From contig NZ_JABVZR010000001.1 of assembly GCF_017163935.1 (NCBI RefSeq), positions 372,001 through 436,000 of the forward strand: a DNA stretch of 64,000 bases. Reading direction: 5' to 3'. Source of the stretch: Novosphingobium terrae (GTDB lineage: Bacteria; Pseudomonadota; Alphaproteobacteria; Sphingomonadales; Sphingomonadaceae). This document shows, piece after piece, positions 35,627-44,086 of this stretch (positions are counted from its first letter, which is position 1; each line of letters starts with the position of its first letter). The notes under the pieces were generated by a model. That model searched no databases. It had not been told where the DNA came from and saw only the letters and a list, made by a program, of their open reading frames with translations. The position numbers were made by a program, and so were the translations under genes.

Positions 35627-36634
35627 TTGACCCGCAACCGCTATTACGCCGGCCCCGTCTCCGACCATTTCGACGGCGAGTGCTTCACCAGCCCGATCCC
35701 CACGCCTGACAAAAGCTTCGGCGAGGTGCTGCGCTGGAGCTGGACCTCCAAGCGGGAGCGTTGGCCCGCCAGCGTGCCGATCACCCCGGCGGTGCCCAAT
35801 CCGCGCGAGCAGGAGACACGCATCACCGTCGTCGGCCATGCCACGCTGCTGATCCAGAGCGGCGGGGTGAACATACTGACCGACCCGCTCTTCTCGAACC
35901 GGGCCAGCCCCTTCAGCTTTGCCGGGCCGCGCCGCGTCTGCCCGCCGGGTGTGCGTTTCGAGGATCTGCCGAAGATCGATATCGTGCTGCTCAGCCACAA
36001 TCATTACGATCACCTCGATGTGGCGACGCTGAAAAAGCTGGTGGCGCGTGACGATCCGCGCATCATCACCCCGCTGGGCAATGACACCATCTTGCGCAAA
36101 TCCATCCCCCGCGCCCGCACCGAGGCGGGCGACTGGTGGAGCCAGCACTGGCTGGGCAAGGAGATGGAAGCGGTGATCGTGCCGGCTCAGCACTGGTCGG
36201 CGCGGGGGCTGCGTGATCGGCGCCATGCCTTGTGGTGCGGCTTTATGCTGCGGTTGCGCGACGGGCTGCTCTATTTCGCGGGCGACACGGCCTATGGCGA
36301 TGGCGGTATCTTCCGCGATCTGCGCGCGCGTTTTGGCGCTCCCGATCTGGCGTTGCTGCCGATCGGGGCCTATCGCCCGCGCTGGTTTATGGGCCCGCAG
36401 CATACCGATCCGGACGAAGCGGTGCAGATCATGCAGGATCTGGGCGCGCGCCGGGCTCTGGGCATCCACTGGGGCGTCTTCCCGCTGAGCGACGAGGGCC
36501 GCGATACGCCCCGCGAAGACCTTGCCCGCGCCCTGAATGCGCGCAGCATTCCGGCCGAGCGCTTCCCCGCCGCCGAGCCGGGCACGGTGTGGGATCTGGT
36601 GCCTGCGGATCAGCAGTTGCATCGTTTCGTGTGA
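35627..36634 (+). CDS. MBL-fold metallohydrolase (NAPE-PLD/UlaG-like)
   Basis: 335 residues from a TTG start at 35627, used because the N-terminus MTRNRYYAGPVSDHFDG is complete and no later Met fits. Metal-binding residues: SHNHYDHLD (about 123-131, HxHxDH), PAQHW (about 187), GDTAYGDGG (about 222) and a C-terminal IHWG His. This is the pattern of the N-acyl-phosphatidylethanolamine phospholipase D-like branch. It follows the GH130 gene by 90 bases, but a link is not evident. Confidence 0.85.
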   Translation: MTRNRYYAGPVSDHFDGECFTSPIPTPDKSFGEVLRWSWTSKRERWPASVPITPAVPNPREQETRITVVGHATLLIQSGGVNILTDPLFSNRASPFSFAGPRRVCPPGVRFEDLPKIDIVLLSHNHYDHLDVATLKKLVARDDPRIITPLGNDTILRKSIPRARTEAGDWWSQHWLGKEMEAVIVPAQHWSARGLRDRRHALWCGFMLRLRDGLLYFAGDTAYGDGGIFRDLRARFGAPDLALLPIGAYRPRWFMGPQHTDPDEAVQIMQDLGARRALGIHWGVFPLSDEGRDTPREDLARALNARSIPAERFPAAEPGTVWDLVPADQQLHRFV

Positions 36635-36830
36635 TTTCAAACACTTTTCGTCGCATGTTGCGGGAAACATTTTGGAGGTCAGCGTTTATTCACCGAGCGT
36701 TCAGGGGGCTGCGCGCGATATTTTTATGAATTTTTTATGTGGATGATGCCATGCCCCCCAACCGCACCGCATCTGCTGCCCTGTCGATGTCTGGCGGCAA
36801 CAGGCTCTCCCCTTGGCCGGGGGTGTTCGC

Positions 36831-37640
36831 GTGATCTACATCAGCTTCGGCATGCTGAAATCGGCCAGTACGCTGACCTATCAGATCATCGAGGAAATTC
36901 TGCGCCAGGCGGGCAGGCCCCCCTTGATGCTTGGGGCGCCGCTGCGACCGGCCCTGTCCGTCACCAACTATTTCGACACGATTGACGGGGCGCTGATCCA
37001 GCAGATCCAGAGCATGGCGTCTGGCCGTGACGTGGTTCTCAAGACCCATCAATTGCCTGCGCCAGAGGTGCTGGCGATGATCGCGCAAGGTGACATCCTG
37101 GCCAGTGCCACCCTGCGCGACCCGCGTGAGATCGCCTTGTCGATGATCGACCATGGCGATCGTTCACGCCGCTGGCATATTCCCGAATTTTCCGAATGCG
37201 TTACGCTGGAGGACTGTCTGCCCTCGATCGACCATCAGGTGGCGACGCTTCAGGCCTTGTGCGAAGTCCCCGGTGTGCTGCCGCTCACCTATGCCGCGAT
37301 CTGCTTCGAGATGCGCGAGACGATTGCTCTGCTGGCCCGCCAGATCGGTGTGAGCATCGACCCTGCCGCTGTGGAAGCGGTCTTTGCCGATACCAGGATG
37401 ATCGGCCAGTTCAATCAGGGGCGCAAGGACCGTTTCCACGATATGGCGCCTGAGGATTCGGCGACGTTTCTCAAGCGCTATGCGCCGTTCCATGCCGCCT
37501 TCCTGCCTGCGCCCAAGCCCTCCGCAGGCCGTCCGGCCTCCGCTCCGAAAGCGGTGCGGGGGCAATGGTATCAGGTGGTGATCGATTTGCGGCGGCTATG
37601 GCATACGCGCCGCCCCATGGCGCGCCTGCCCGCCCGATAG
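36831..37640 (+). CDS. Sulfotransferase-like P-loop protein
   Basis: 269 residues from GTG at 36831. The N-terminal VIYISFGMLKSASTLTYQ resembles the PAPS-binding loop of sulfotransferases (residues 7-14), and LRDPREIALSMIDHG resembles the second PAPS motif (R-DPR...S). The C-terminal tail is basic. No transmembrane segment is seen. Acceptor unknown; a carbohydrate or lipid sulfotransferase is the likely class. An AT-rich element at 36721-36742 upstream is shared with DNA near 38441. Confidence 0.65.
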   Translation: MIYISFGMLKSASTLTYQIIEEILRQAGRPPLMLGAPLRPALSVTNYFDTIDGALIQQIQSMASGRDVVLKTHQLPAPEVLAMIAQGDILASATLRDPREIALSMIDHGDRSRRWHIPEFSECVTLEDCLPSIDHQVATLQALCEVPGVLPLTYAAICFEMRETIALLARQIGVSIDPAAVEAVFADTRMIGQFNQGRKDRFHDMAPEDSATFLKRYAPFHAAFLPAPKPSAGRPASAPKAVRGQWYQVVIDLRRLWHTRRPMARLPAR

Positions 37641-37662
37641 AATTGCACGCTCGATAGGTTGA

Positions 37663-38118
37663 TCAGTGCAGCGTCGCTCCGGCAGCGGCCTGCGCCATCA
37701 GCGGCGCCGTAGCGGGCTGGACCGGGCGCGAGAGCGTCATGGCCAAGGCGCAGACCACCGCGCGGGCCAGCGATGTGCCCGCCGCCGTGGTTTCCCCACC
37801 GCGATCGGCCAGCACCACCGAGACCAGATATTCTCCTGCCGCCCCGCGTGAGACGAAAAAGCCGCTGTCCGCGCTGATCAGGCGCAGTGCCAGCGTTTCG
37901 GCGGCGCCGGCGGCCAGCAGATGCTCGATCATCGTCGGCTCCAGAGCAACGACGCCCTCGGCCAGCTCGGGATGCGGGGCATGGCGGATCAACTCGGCCA
38001 GACGGCGAAGGGCATCGCCGTCGCTCATGGCTTCATTGTCCAGCAACCAGTCCACCAGCAATTCCAGCTCGCGGCTCCAGCGACCCCAGCTCGGCGAATT
38101 TTCCAGATTATGGTGCAA
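37663..38118 (-). CDS. Hypothetical protein, paralogue of the protein at 43461-44021
   Basis: 151 residues from a TTG at 38118, supported by GGAG eight bases upstream. The segment LLAAGAAETLALRLISADSG and FFVSRGAAGEYLVSVVLADRG aligns along its length with LLAAGAHDTAALTLIPESGS and FLLSRNGDGTCLASVLLPGL of the protein at 43461, and the following Ala-rich helix also matches. No domain is recognised. It is soluble, with alternating helix and strand. It converges on the sulfotransferase-like gene with 22 bases between. Confidence 0.65.
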   Translation of the reverse strand: MHHNLENSPSWGRWSRELELLVDWLLDNEAMSDGDALRRLAELIRHAPHPELAEGVVALEPTMIEHLLAAGAAETLALRLISADSGFFVSRGAAGEYLVSVVLADRGGETTAAGTSLARAVVCALAMTLSRPVQPATAPLMAQAAAGATLH

Positions 38119-38697
38119 CCTTCGTTCTCCGTTTTGCCGGATTATGACAGGCTGATCTTTGCGCGTTCTTCACCGCGTTCTGGGTAGTTGTCACCATAAG
38201 GTCACCCCCGGAATCGGGCATTGTTGTTAACCATTATGAATGGCCTTGGCTGAGGCTTACGCGGCAATGCTGCGTCCAAAAGGTTGAGATGGCGACAGGC
38301 CGTGCCGCACCAGCGTTGAATCCACCCCGAAATGTGCCGCAGCGCCGGAAAACCAGCCTCGAAGCAGGCAATAAAGCCTGGTGGGCTTCCCGTAGGGGCG
38401 CGGCCTGATGGCCCTTCGCAAGGGGGGCTGGGTGTAGTAGATTTTATGAACTTTTTATCCCATGCTGGGTGCTAAAGGGCAAATTCGCACCACGTCGGCC
38501 CCGGCAACTGCCGCGATGCAGCTGTGTCATGACGGGGCGAGAGGCGTGCAAAAAGCGTGGCAAAACAGTGAAAATTGACTGTAAGCCCCTGAAATTATTT
38601 GTGATAAAGAGTGGCTTTCCAGAAGCATGGCAGGTTTGAGTGATTCAGGGCCCCGCAAGGTCTGAACCCCGGGGCAACCACTGATGTAGAAATACCT
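38119..38697. other. Long intergenic region, no protein gene seen
   Basis: 579 bases between the leftward gene at 38118 and the LacI operator. It contains several GC hairpins around 38340-38430 (for example GCCCTT, CG, CAAGGGGGGC) followed by an AT-rich block ATTTTATGAACTTTTTATCC at 38441-38460. That block resembles the one upstream of the sulfotransferase-like gene. A small RNA or long 5' leader is possible; I recognise no riboswitch consensus. Confidence 0.4.
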
Positions 38698-38713
38698 TGC
38701 AATTGTTTCTGGG
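38698..38713. promoter_or_regulatory. Probable LacI-type operator before the lacI-like gene
   Basis: TTGCAATTGTTTCTGG, one base off the AANCGNTT core, 50 bases before the regulator start. It matches TTGCAATCGTTTACGG before the GMC oxidoreductase gene, suggesting autoregulation by the same protein. Confidence 0.5.
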
Positions 38714-38763
38714 TCGCAGAAAACAACGCGCGCCAAGAGGGGGCCGGCAGCGGCAAAAACAAG

Positions 38764-39768
38764 ATGAACCGGATCAAGAATATCAAGGAGCTGGCCGAAC
38801 TGGCTGGTGTATCGACAGGCACCGTTTCACGCGCGCTGGCCGGATCAGCGCTGATCAGTCAGAAAACGCGCGATCGTATTCAGGCCCTGGCCGACGAACA
38901 TGGCTTTCGCCCCAATGTTCTGGCCCGCAATCTGCGCATCCAGCGCACTGGCGCCATTGGCGTGCTGATTCCGCTGGGCCATGAAACCGGGCAGCACATT
39001 TCCGACCCCTTCTTCATCACCATGCTGGGCCTGCTCGCCGACGCCCTGACCGAGCGCGGCTATGACCTGCTGCTCAGCCGCGTCATCCCCACGGACGAGC
39101 GCTGGCTGGACCGCATCACCGGCTCGGGCCGGGTCGATGGCGTGATCGTCATCGGCCAGTCCGACCAGTCCACCGCGCTGGACATCGTGGCGGATCATTA
39201 CCGCCCGCTGGTGGTCTGGGGCAGCCATGCGGAGGGCCAGAGCTATTGCTCGGTCGGCTCCGATAACCGCAGGGGCGGCGATCTGGCCGCCAGCCACCTG
39301 ATCGAACGCGGCTGCCAGCGCATCGCCTTCTTCGGCGATCCCGGCGCTCCGGAAATCTCCCAGCGCCTCGAAGGCACGCGTGACGCCATGGCCCGCGCCG
39401 GTCTGGCCGATCAGCTGACGGTGCTGCCCGCGCATCTGGTGGCGGAAGCGGCTCATCCGGATATCGCGCGCTTCCTGTCTCAGGAGGGCCAGCGCCCTCA
39501 GGGTATCGTCGCGGCGTCCGACGTGATCGCCATGAGCGCCTTGCGCGTGCTGGCGGAGCAGGGCCTGTCCGTGCCCGGCGATGTGCGGGTGGTGGGCTAT
39601 GACGGTCTGGCGCTGGGCGAGCAGACCTCGCCCCGTCTGACCACCGTGGCTCAGGATCTGACGCGCGGCGCTGAGCATCTGGTGGATATGCTGCTGCGGC
39701 GGATCGCTGGCGAGGATACCAGGAGCATCGTCATGCAGCCGGAACTGGTGGTCCGGCTTTCCAGTTAA
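38764..39768 (+). CDS. LacI-family transcriptional regulator
   Basis: 334 residues. The N-terminal helix-turn-helix IKELAELAGVSTGTVSRALA and hinge helix NVLARNLR are typical, followed by the sugar-binding periplasmic-protein fold (about 60-330) with VDGVIVIGQSDQ and DVRVVGYDGLALGEQ. It is next to a ROK fructokinase and near a GMC oxidoreductase; LacI-type sites lie before this gene and before the GMC gene, so all three may form a small sugar regulon. It converges on the kinase gene, with repeat copy F between. Confidence 0.92.
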   Translation: MNRIKNIKELAELAGVSTGTVSRALAGSALISQKTRDRIQALADEHGFRPNVLARNLRIQRTGAIGVLIPLGHETGQHISDPFFITMLGLLADALTERGYDLLLSRVIPTDERWLDRITGSGRVDGVIVIGQSDQSTALDIVADHYRPLVVWGSHAEGQSYCSVGSDNRRGGDLAASHLIERGCQRIAFFGDPGAPEISQRLEGTRDAMARAGLADQLTVLPAHLVAEAAHPDIARFLSQEGQRPQGIVAASDVIAMSALRVLAEQGLSVPGDVRVVGYDGLALGEQTSPRLTTVAQDLTRGAEHLVDMLLRRIAGEDTRSIVMQPELVVRLSS

Positions 39769-39769
39769 G

Positions 39770-40048
39770 AAGAAAAGGTAGATGCGAGGGGGGTACCCCC
39801 TCGCGCTCCCGGAACGTCTTCCGACGATGGGGCTGTGGCGCCGAAATGCAGCGCCCAGCCTCTCCACCTGCGCTGGCTAAAGCGCCGCAGGCCGTTGCCC
39901 CAGATCCAGGCGTTTTTATGCCTGTGGCGCTGCAACCTTGGCGCCTTGGTCGAACCCGGTGCGCCACGTAGACGGTAATGGGAGCGCGAGGGCCCGGAGC
40001 ATTTCTCTTGAGAAATGCGACCATCAAAGACACCACCCTCGCATGTCT
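39770..40048. repeat. Palindromic-end repeat, copy F, with nested hairpin in the right end
   Basis: The left end has a perfect palindrome at 39784-39804 (GCGAGGGGGG, T, ACCCCCTCGC pattern) and begins right after the LacI stop. Interior arms are CTTCCGACGATGGG, GGCGCCGAAATG, CCTCTCCACCTGCG and CGCCACGTAGACGG. The right end (39986-40042) is the long type: GCGAGGGCCCGGAGC, then a perfect hairpin GCATTTCTC, TT, GAGAAATGC at 39999-40018, then GACCATCAAAGAC and CCACCCTCGC. The right terminus abuts the kinase stop codon. Confidence 0.88.
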
Positions 40049-40051
40049 CTT

Positions 40052-40921
40052 TTACCCTTCTTCATCCAGCACCAGAGCCAAAGCCCCGAGCAAGCCGGCA
40101 TTGTCCCCCAACACGGGCTCCACGATGATTTCTGCCGGATCACCGTTGAAATAGCCGTTGGCCCAGCCGGTGGCGCTCTCCCGCACCAGTTCGATCAGCC
40201 CGGGCGTGTGCATCACGCCGCCGCCCAGCACGATGCGGGCAGGTTCCATCACGGCCTGGAAGGTGCAGACGGCCTGACCGATGTACCATGCGATGATCGC
40301 ATGGGCGGGATGGTCCTCCGGCAGGTCCGACAGGGATGCGTCCCAGCGGCCCTTGATGGCCGGGCCTGCCACGAGGCCCTCGAAGCAGTCGCCGTGGAAG
40401 GGGCAGCAGCCGGGGTAGTTCTGGTCCTGCGGGTGGCGGGCGATGCGGATATGCCCCATCTCGGGGTGGGAGAGGCCGTGGAGCAATGTCCCGCCGCTCA
40501 CGAAGCCGCCGCCGATGCCGGTGCCGATGGTGAGATAAAGCAGCGACTGGTACCCCACGCCGGCGCCCCAGCGGTATTCGGAAAGGGCCGCGCCATTGAC
40601 GTCGGTGTCGATGGCGACGGGGCAGTCAAAGGCCTTGGCAAAGGGCGTGACCAGATCGGCGCCGGTCCAGTGCGGCTTGGGGGTGCGGGGGATATGGCCC
40701 CATGTGGGCGAGGCGCGGTCGAGGTCGAGCGGGCCGAAGCTGGCGATGCCGATGGCTTCGGGGATCAGGCCCTGATCCTTGAACCAGGCGACGGCGGTGC
40801 CCAGCGTTTCCTGTGGCGTGGTGGTGGGGATCTGGTGGCGGGCGTGAATGTTGCGCGCTTCATCGGCGATGCCCAGCACGAATTTGGTGCCGCCAGCCTC
40901 GATCAGGCCATAGTCTGCCAT
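40052..40921 (-). CDS. ROK-family fructokinase
   Basis: 289 residues. ATP-binding EAGGTKFVLG (8-17), catalytic VAIDTDVNGAALSEYRWG (Asp in the DVN motif), IGTGIGGGF, and the Cys/His zinc cluster HPEMGHIRI...CCPFHGDCFEGL typical of ROK sugar kinases. The sequence best fits the fructokinase (Mak/ScrK-like) group. It acts in the cytosol to phosphorylate fructose or a related hexose. It lies downstream of the GMC oxidoreductase gene in the same direction, with a hairpin between them. Confidence 0.9.
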   Translation of the reverse strand: MADYGLIEAGGTKFVLGIADEARNIHARHQIPTTTPQETLGTAVAWFKDQGLIPEAIGIASFGPLDLDRASPTWGHIPRTPKPHWTGADLVTPFAKAFDCPVAIDTDVNGAALSEYRWGAGVGYQSLLYLTIGTGIGGGFVSGGTLLHGLSHPEMGHIRIARHPQDQNYPGCCPFHGDCFEGLVAGPAIKGRWDASLSDLPEDHPAHAIIAWYIGQAVCTFQAVMEPARIVLGGGVMHTPGLIELVRESATGWANGYFNGDPAEIIVEPVLGDNAGLLGALALVLDEEG

Positions 40922-41031
40922 GGGACCTCTCTTTCCGCTGACGGTGTAGCGGGGCGCGGGGGAGGGCTCAATCCCGCGCGCGGCTTTCTGCCCGGCAGAG
41001 TGGGGTCATGCCGGGCGCAGCATAACAGACG

Positions 41032-41060
41032 CGGGCGCCGCGCAGTTTGCGCAGCGCCCG
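41032..41060 (-). terminator. Hairpin between GMC oxidoreductase and fructokinase genes
   Basis: CGGGCGC and GCGCCCG enclose an inner GCGCA/TGCGC stem. It is 48 bases past the GMC stop. There is no long T run, so it may be a terminator or an mRNA stabiliser. Confidence 0.5.
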
Positions 41061-41107
41061 ATGGGGGATGATCCTTTCTCCCCCCGCCTGCCTTTCGTGC
41101 CTGATCC

Positions 41108-43138
41108 TCAGCAACTCGCGAAAGGATCGCCAAAGCCGGTGGCGTAGTGCGCGATGGCCATGGTCGAGAATTGCGCATTCACCCGGATGCAGGAGGGGAA
41201 GACGCTGGCATCGGTGACCAGCACATTCTCCGTGCCATGCACGCGCAATTCGGTGTCCACCACGCCTTCGTCGGGATCGCTGTGGATCGGATTGCCGCCA
41301 TGGGGGTGCGAGGAGGAGAGGGTGACATCGCCCGGCGCGCGGATCGCATTCTCGAAGAAGGCGCCGATATCGTCACCGGGATAGAGCGTCTGGCCTTTGA
41401 GCGTGGCGGGCCATACCTCCAGCGCGCCGCCTGCGAAATGCACCTTGGCCAGCGTGGCGGCGGCGCGGCGCAGCAGGGCACGATCCCATTCCTCCAGCTG
41501 GAAGTCCAGCTTGCCGCCCGAGATATGCCCGCGCCGGTCCCCCGGGAACAGCACACCTGCCGAGCAGATCCGGCTGTAATTGCGCATTCGCCGGTCCATC
41601 TCGCCGAACCAGCCCGGCATCAGCGAGGCCATGGAGAGCGGCGGCTGGAAATGGCTTTCCAGCAGGAAATCCCCGCAATCGACCATGGTGGCCATCTGAT
41701 CCTCGTTCCAGGCCGGACTTGTGCCTTCGGGCATCAGGCAGGGGATGGGCGAGGCGATGTTGAGCGAAATACCCTTGCCGGTGCCATCCACATCCGAACG
41801 ATCCAGCAGCAGCGAGGAGGCAATGGTGCCGCAGGCCACCACCACGCCCTTTTTCGCGGCGATGGTGTGCTTCATGCCATCCTCGTCGATGATCTCCACG
41901 CCCGTGGCGCGGCGGCGCCCATGGGGCAGTTTCTGCCACAGGATGCGTTCCACGCGGGTGCGATCGAGGATACGCATGCCGTGGTTGGTGCAGGCATCGG
42001 GCAGATAGCTTTGGCCCATGCCATTGCGGCGCCCATAGCCGCAGCCGGTGTTGCAATAGCCGCAATAGGCGCAGGCGTCGTCCGTGCCGGCGGGGCCGAA
42101 GTTCTTGGAGAACCAGCCTGCTTTTGCACGCTGCGCCCAGACCTCATCGGTTTCGGTGACGAATTTGCCCCAGCCACGCAGCAGATGCGGGCCATTGCTG
42201 CGCGAGGATTGCGGCTCGATGGGGCGGATCTGCAGATAATCCTGCACCGCATCGAAGCTGGCGCTCATCCGCTTGCGGTCGAGCGAGGCGCCCATCGTGT
42301 CCCACAGGTCGAGCGGGTTGGGGGCGTCCGGATGAGTCAGCGGATCATCGAACAGGTGAATGCAGATGCCGTTGTTGATCGTGGGCGACCCACCGACATT
42401 GCGGCCCTGAAAGACGATGAACTCGTCATTCTTGGAGGATTGCAGCGCCCCATGCTTGAAGAGATGCGAGGCCATCGCCCGCTCTTCATGGGTGATGTTG
42501 TAGGAGGGGTAGAAAGGCCCCGCCTCGATCATCAGCACCTTGTAACCGCGCCGCGCCAGATTGCGTGCCGAGACCGAACCGCCCGAGCCCGAGCCGATGA
42601 CGATGATGTCGATATCCTCAGCCACCATCTCGCGGTTGATCACATGGCGCGGGTTGATGTCGCGCCCAGCGATGCGGGTAAGGGGGCGTTCCTCCGGCGT
42701 GCGCTCCCGAAACAGCGGCAGGGTGAAACCGATCTGGCGATGGACCGGATTGTCCTTGTTGGCCTTCTGCCCCTCGATCATGGCATCGCCATCCTCGGCG
42801 TCCTGCCAATAGCCGTAATAGCTGAAATAGAGCAGCGCGCGCAGCCGGGCCATATCCTTGAAAAGATAGAACTCGGTGTCGCGCATGCGGTGTTCGATGC
42901 GCTCCTTGCGGTGTTCGACCGACAGGGCGGTGAACAGCGGCCCCATGGCGATATCGGCCAGGGTGACGGCGGTGCTGATCTCCTCGGCCTTGGTGCCGCC
43001 GATCATGCTGAAGATGGTCTGCAGATTGTCGACCACCTGATCGGTGGTGATCGCCATCTCGGTGAAATCGTCGAAAAGAGCCTCGGCCAGGGCGCGCAGA
43101 AAACCCGTCTGGAGGTGGTTGAAATAGAGCTGTGGCAT
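41108..43138 (-). CDS. GMC-family FAD-dependent oxidoreductase
   Basis: 676 residues. An N-terminal helical domain of about 150 residues (MPQLYFNHLQTGFLRALAEA and onward, like gluconate-dehydrogenase subunit 3 or long-chain alcohol oxidases) precedes the FAD domain with IVIGSGSGGSVSARNLA (about 181). A Cys cluster CAYCGYCNTGCGYG lies near residue 354, and the C-terminal GMC block has HPHGGNPIHSDPDEGVVDTE and NAQFSTMAIAHYATG. The substrate is an alcohol or sugar, not determinable here. ATG at 43138 has AGGGA upstream. A LacI-type operator lies about 95 bases upstream. Confidence 0.88.
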   Translation of the reverse strand: MPQLYFNHLQTGFLRALAEALFDDFTEMAITTDQVVDNLQTIFSMIGGTKAEEISTAVTLADIAMGPLFTALSVEHRKERIEHRMRDTEFYLFKDMARLRALLYFSYYGYWQDAEDGDAMIEGQKANKDNPVHRQIGFTLPLFRERTPEERPLTRIAGRDINPRHVINREMVAEDIDIIVIGSGSGGSVSARNLARRGYKVLMIEAGPFYPSYNITHEERAMASHLFKHGALQSSKNDEFIVFQGRNVGGSPTINNGICIHLFDDPLTHPDAPNPLDLWDTMGASLDRKRMSASFDAVQDYLQIRPIEPQSSRSNGPHLLRGWGKFVTETDEVWAQRAKAGWFSKNFGPAGTDDACAYCGYCNTGCGYGRRNGMGQSYLPDACTNHGMRILDRTRVERILWQKLPHGRRRATGVEIIDEDGMKHTIAAKKGVVVACGTIASSLLLDRSDVDGTGKGISLNIASPIPCLMPEGTSPAWNEDQMATMVDCGDFLLESHFQPPLSMASLMPGWFGEMDRRMRNYSRICSAGVLFPGDRRGHISGGKLDFQLEEWDRALLRRAAATLAKVHFAGGALEVWPATLKGQTLYPGDDIGAFFENAIRAPGDVTLSSSHPHGGNPIHSDPDEGVVDTELRVHGTENVLVTDASVFPSCIRVNAQFSTMAIAHYATGFGDPFASC

Positions 43139-43460
43139 GGTTGTCCCTGAAGCGGGCCGAGTCGCCGGGGAGCGGCGTGGCAGTCGGCGCATAGAAAAAG
43201 CTAAGAGTCGGGTTTCATGTAGGCAAGCAGTTGCAATCGTTTACGGGAATAGACCTAAAATTCACGGGATTCTACGGATGTTGCAACTGCGAGAATTGCG
43301 CCAGACATTGTGCCGATTTCGCACGGGAGGCGGAATCGGTTTGCCGGGATTCGCTGGTTTCCCCTTTTTGGGACACTTTCTTGTCGGGTCGTCGTTACTG
43401 CAGTGTTGATTGCCTGCGCTGTGCGGGCGCAGGTTTGTGGTGACGACAAGGAACATGCTC
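43139..43460. other. Divergent promoter region
   Basis: 322 bases between the leftward GMC gene and the rightward gene at 43461. It holds the LacI-type operator at 43231-43246; otherwise nothing beyond moderately AT-rich promoter DNA. Confidence 0.5.
43231..43246. promoter_or_regulatory. LacI-type operator upstream of the GMC oxidoreductase gene
   Basis: TTGCAATCGTTTACGG contains AATCGTTT, a perfect match to the AANCGNTT core of LacI/PurR-family sites. The similar sequence before the LacI gene at 38698 supports it. Confidence 0.6.
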
Positions 43461-44021
43461 ATGACCGCTTCGCTGCTCACCAGAATGCCGATCACCATTC
43501 GCGAATGGCGGATGCGCTTGACCGATCTGTGCCGGATGAGCGCGCTGGCGCCCATGCAGGATGAGGATGCGATGCTGCGCACGGCCTATCGCCTGCTGGC
43601 CTGCCTGCCCGAGACCGACAGCCTGCTGGGTGATCACCTGCCGCCGCAGGCCCAGTTCGACACGCTGCTGGCCGCCGGCGCGCATGACACGGCGGCGCTG
43701 ACGCTGATTCCCGAAAGCGGCAGCTTCCTGCTCAGCCGCAATGGCGATGGCACCTGTCTGGCCTCGGTGCTGCTGCCCGGGCTGGAGGAGGAGATGACCA
43801 GCGAGGGCACCACCCCCGCGCTGGCGCTGGTCTCCGCTCTTGCTGCCGCTCTGGCGAGCCTGACCCCCGAGGTGGAGCTGCGCAGCGATGTGCCCATGAT
43901 GCTGCGCGAGATTCCCGCGCTGGGTGAGGAAACCCTGAAGGGCGATGCCGCTCTGACGGCCACGCCCGACCCCCTGCGGGACGATCTCTATCGCCGCCCC
44001 GCAGGCATTGCCCTGCACTGA
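43461..44021 (+). CDS. Hypothetical protein, paralogue of the protein at 37663-38118
   Basis: 186 residues from ATG at 43461, chosen because AAGGA at 43448-43452 is correctly spaced. LLAAGAHDTAALTLIPESGS and FLLSRNGDGTCLASVLLPGL match the paralogue at 37663-38118. The N-terminal extension has a short basic helix (REWRMRLTDLCRMSAL). The C-terminal tail (EETLKGDAALTATPDPLRDD) is extra. No domain is recognised and there is no membrane segment. It faces the end of the chemotaxis operon. Confidence 0.7.
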   Translation: MTASLLTRMPITIREWRMRLTDLCRMSALAPMQDEDAMLRTAYRLLACLPETDSLLGDHLPPQAQFDTLLAAGAHDTAALTLIPESGSFLLSRNGDGTCLASVLLPGLEEEMTSEGTTPALALVSALAAALASLTPEVELRSDVPMMLREIPALGEETLKGDAALTATPDPLRDDLYRRPAGIALH

Positions 44022-44086
44022 TTGCTGCGTTTTTGCTGCGGCACCGCTGGTTGCGAAAAGCCGCTCCCACCGTTTCGCGCGATGCT

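Noticed and set aside
38340..38440. Cobalamin or other known riboswitch in the long intergenic region
   Set aside because: Hairpins are present, but no conserved riboswitch box could be matched by eye.
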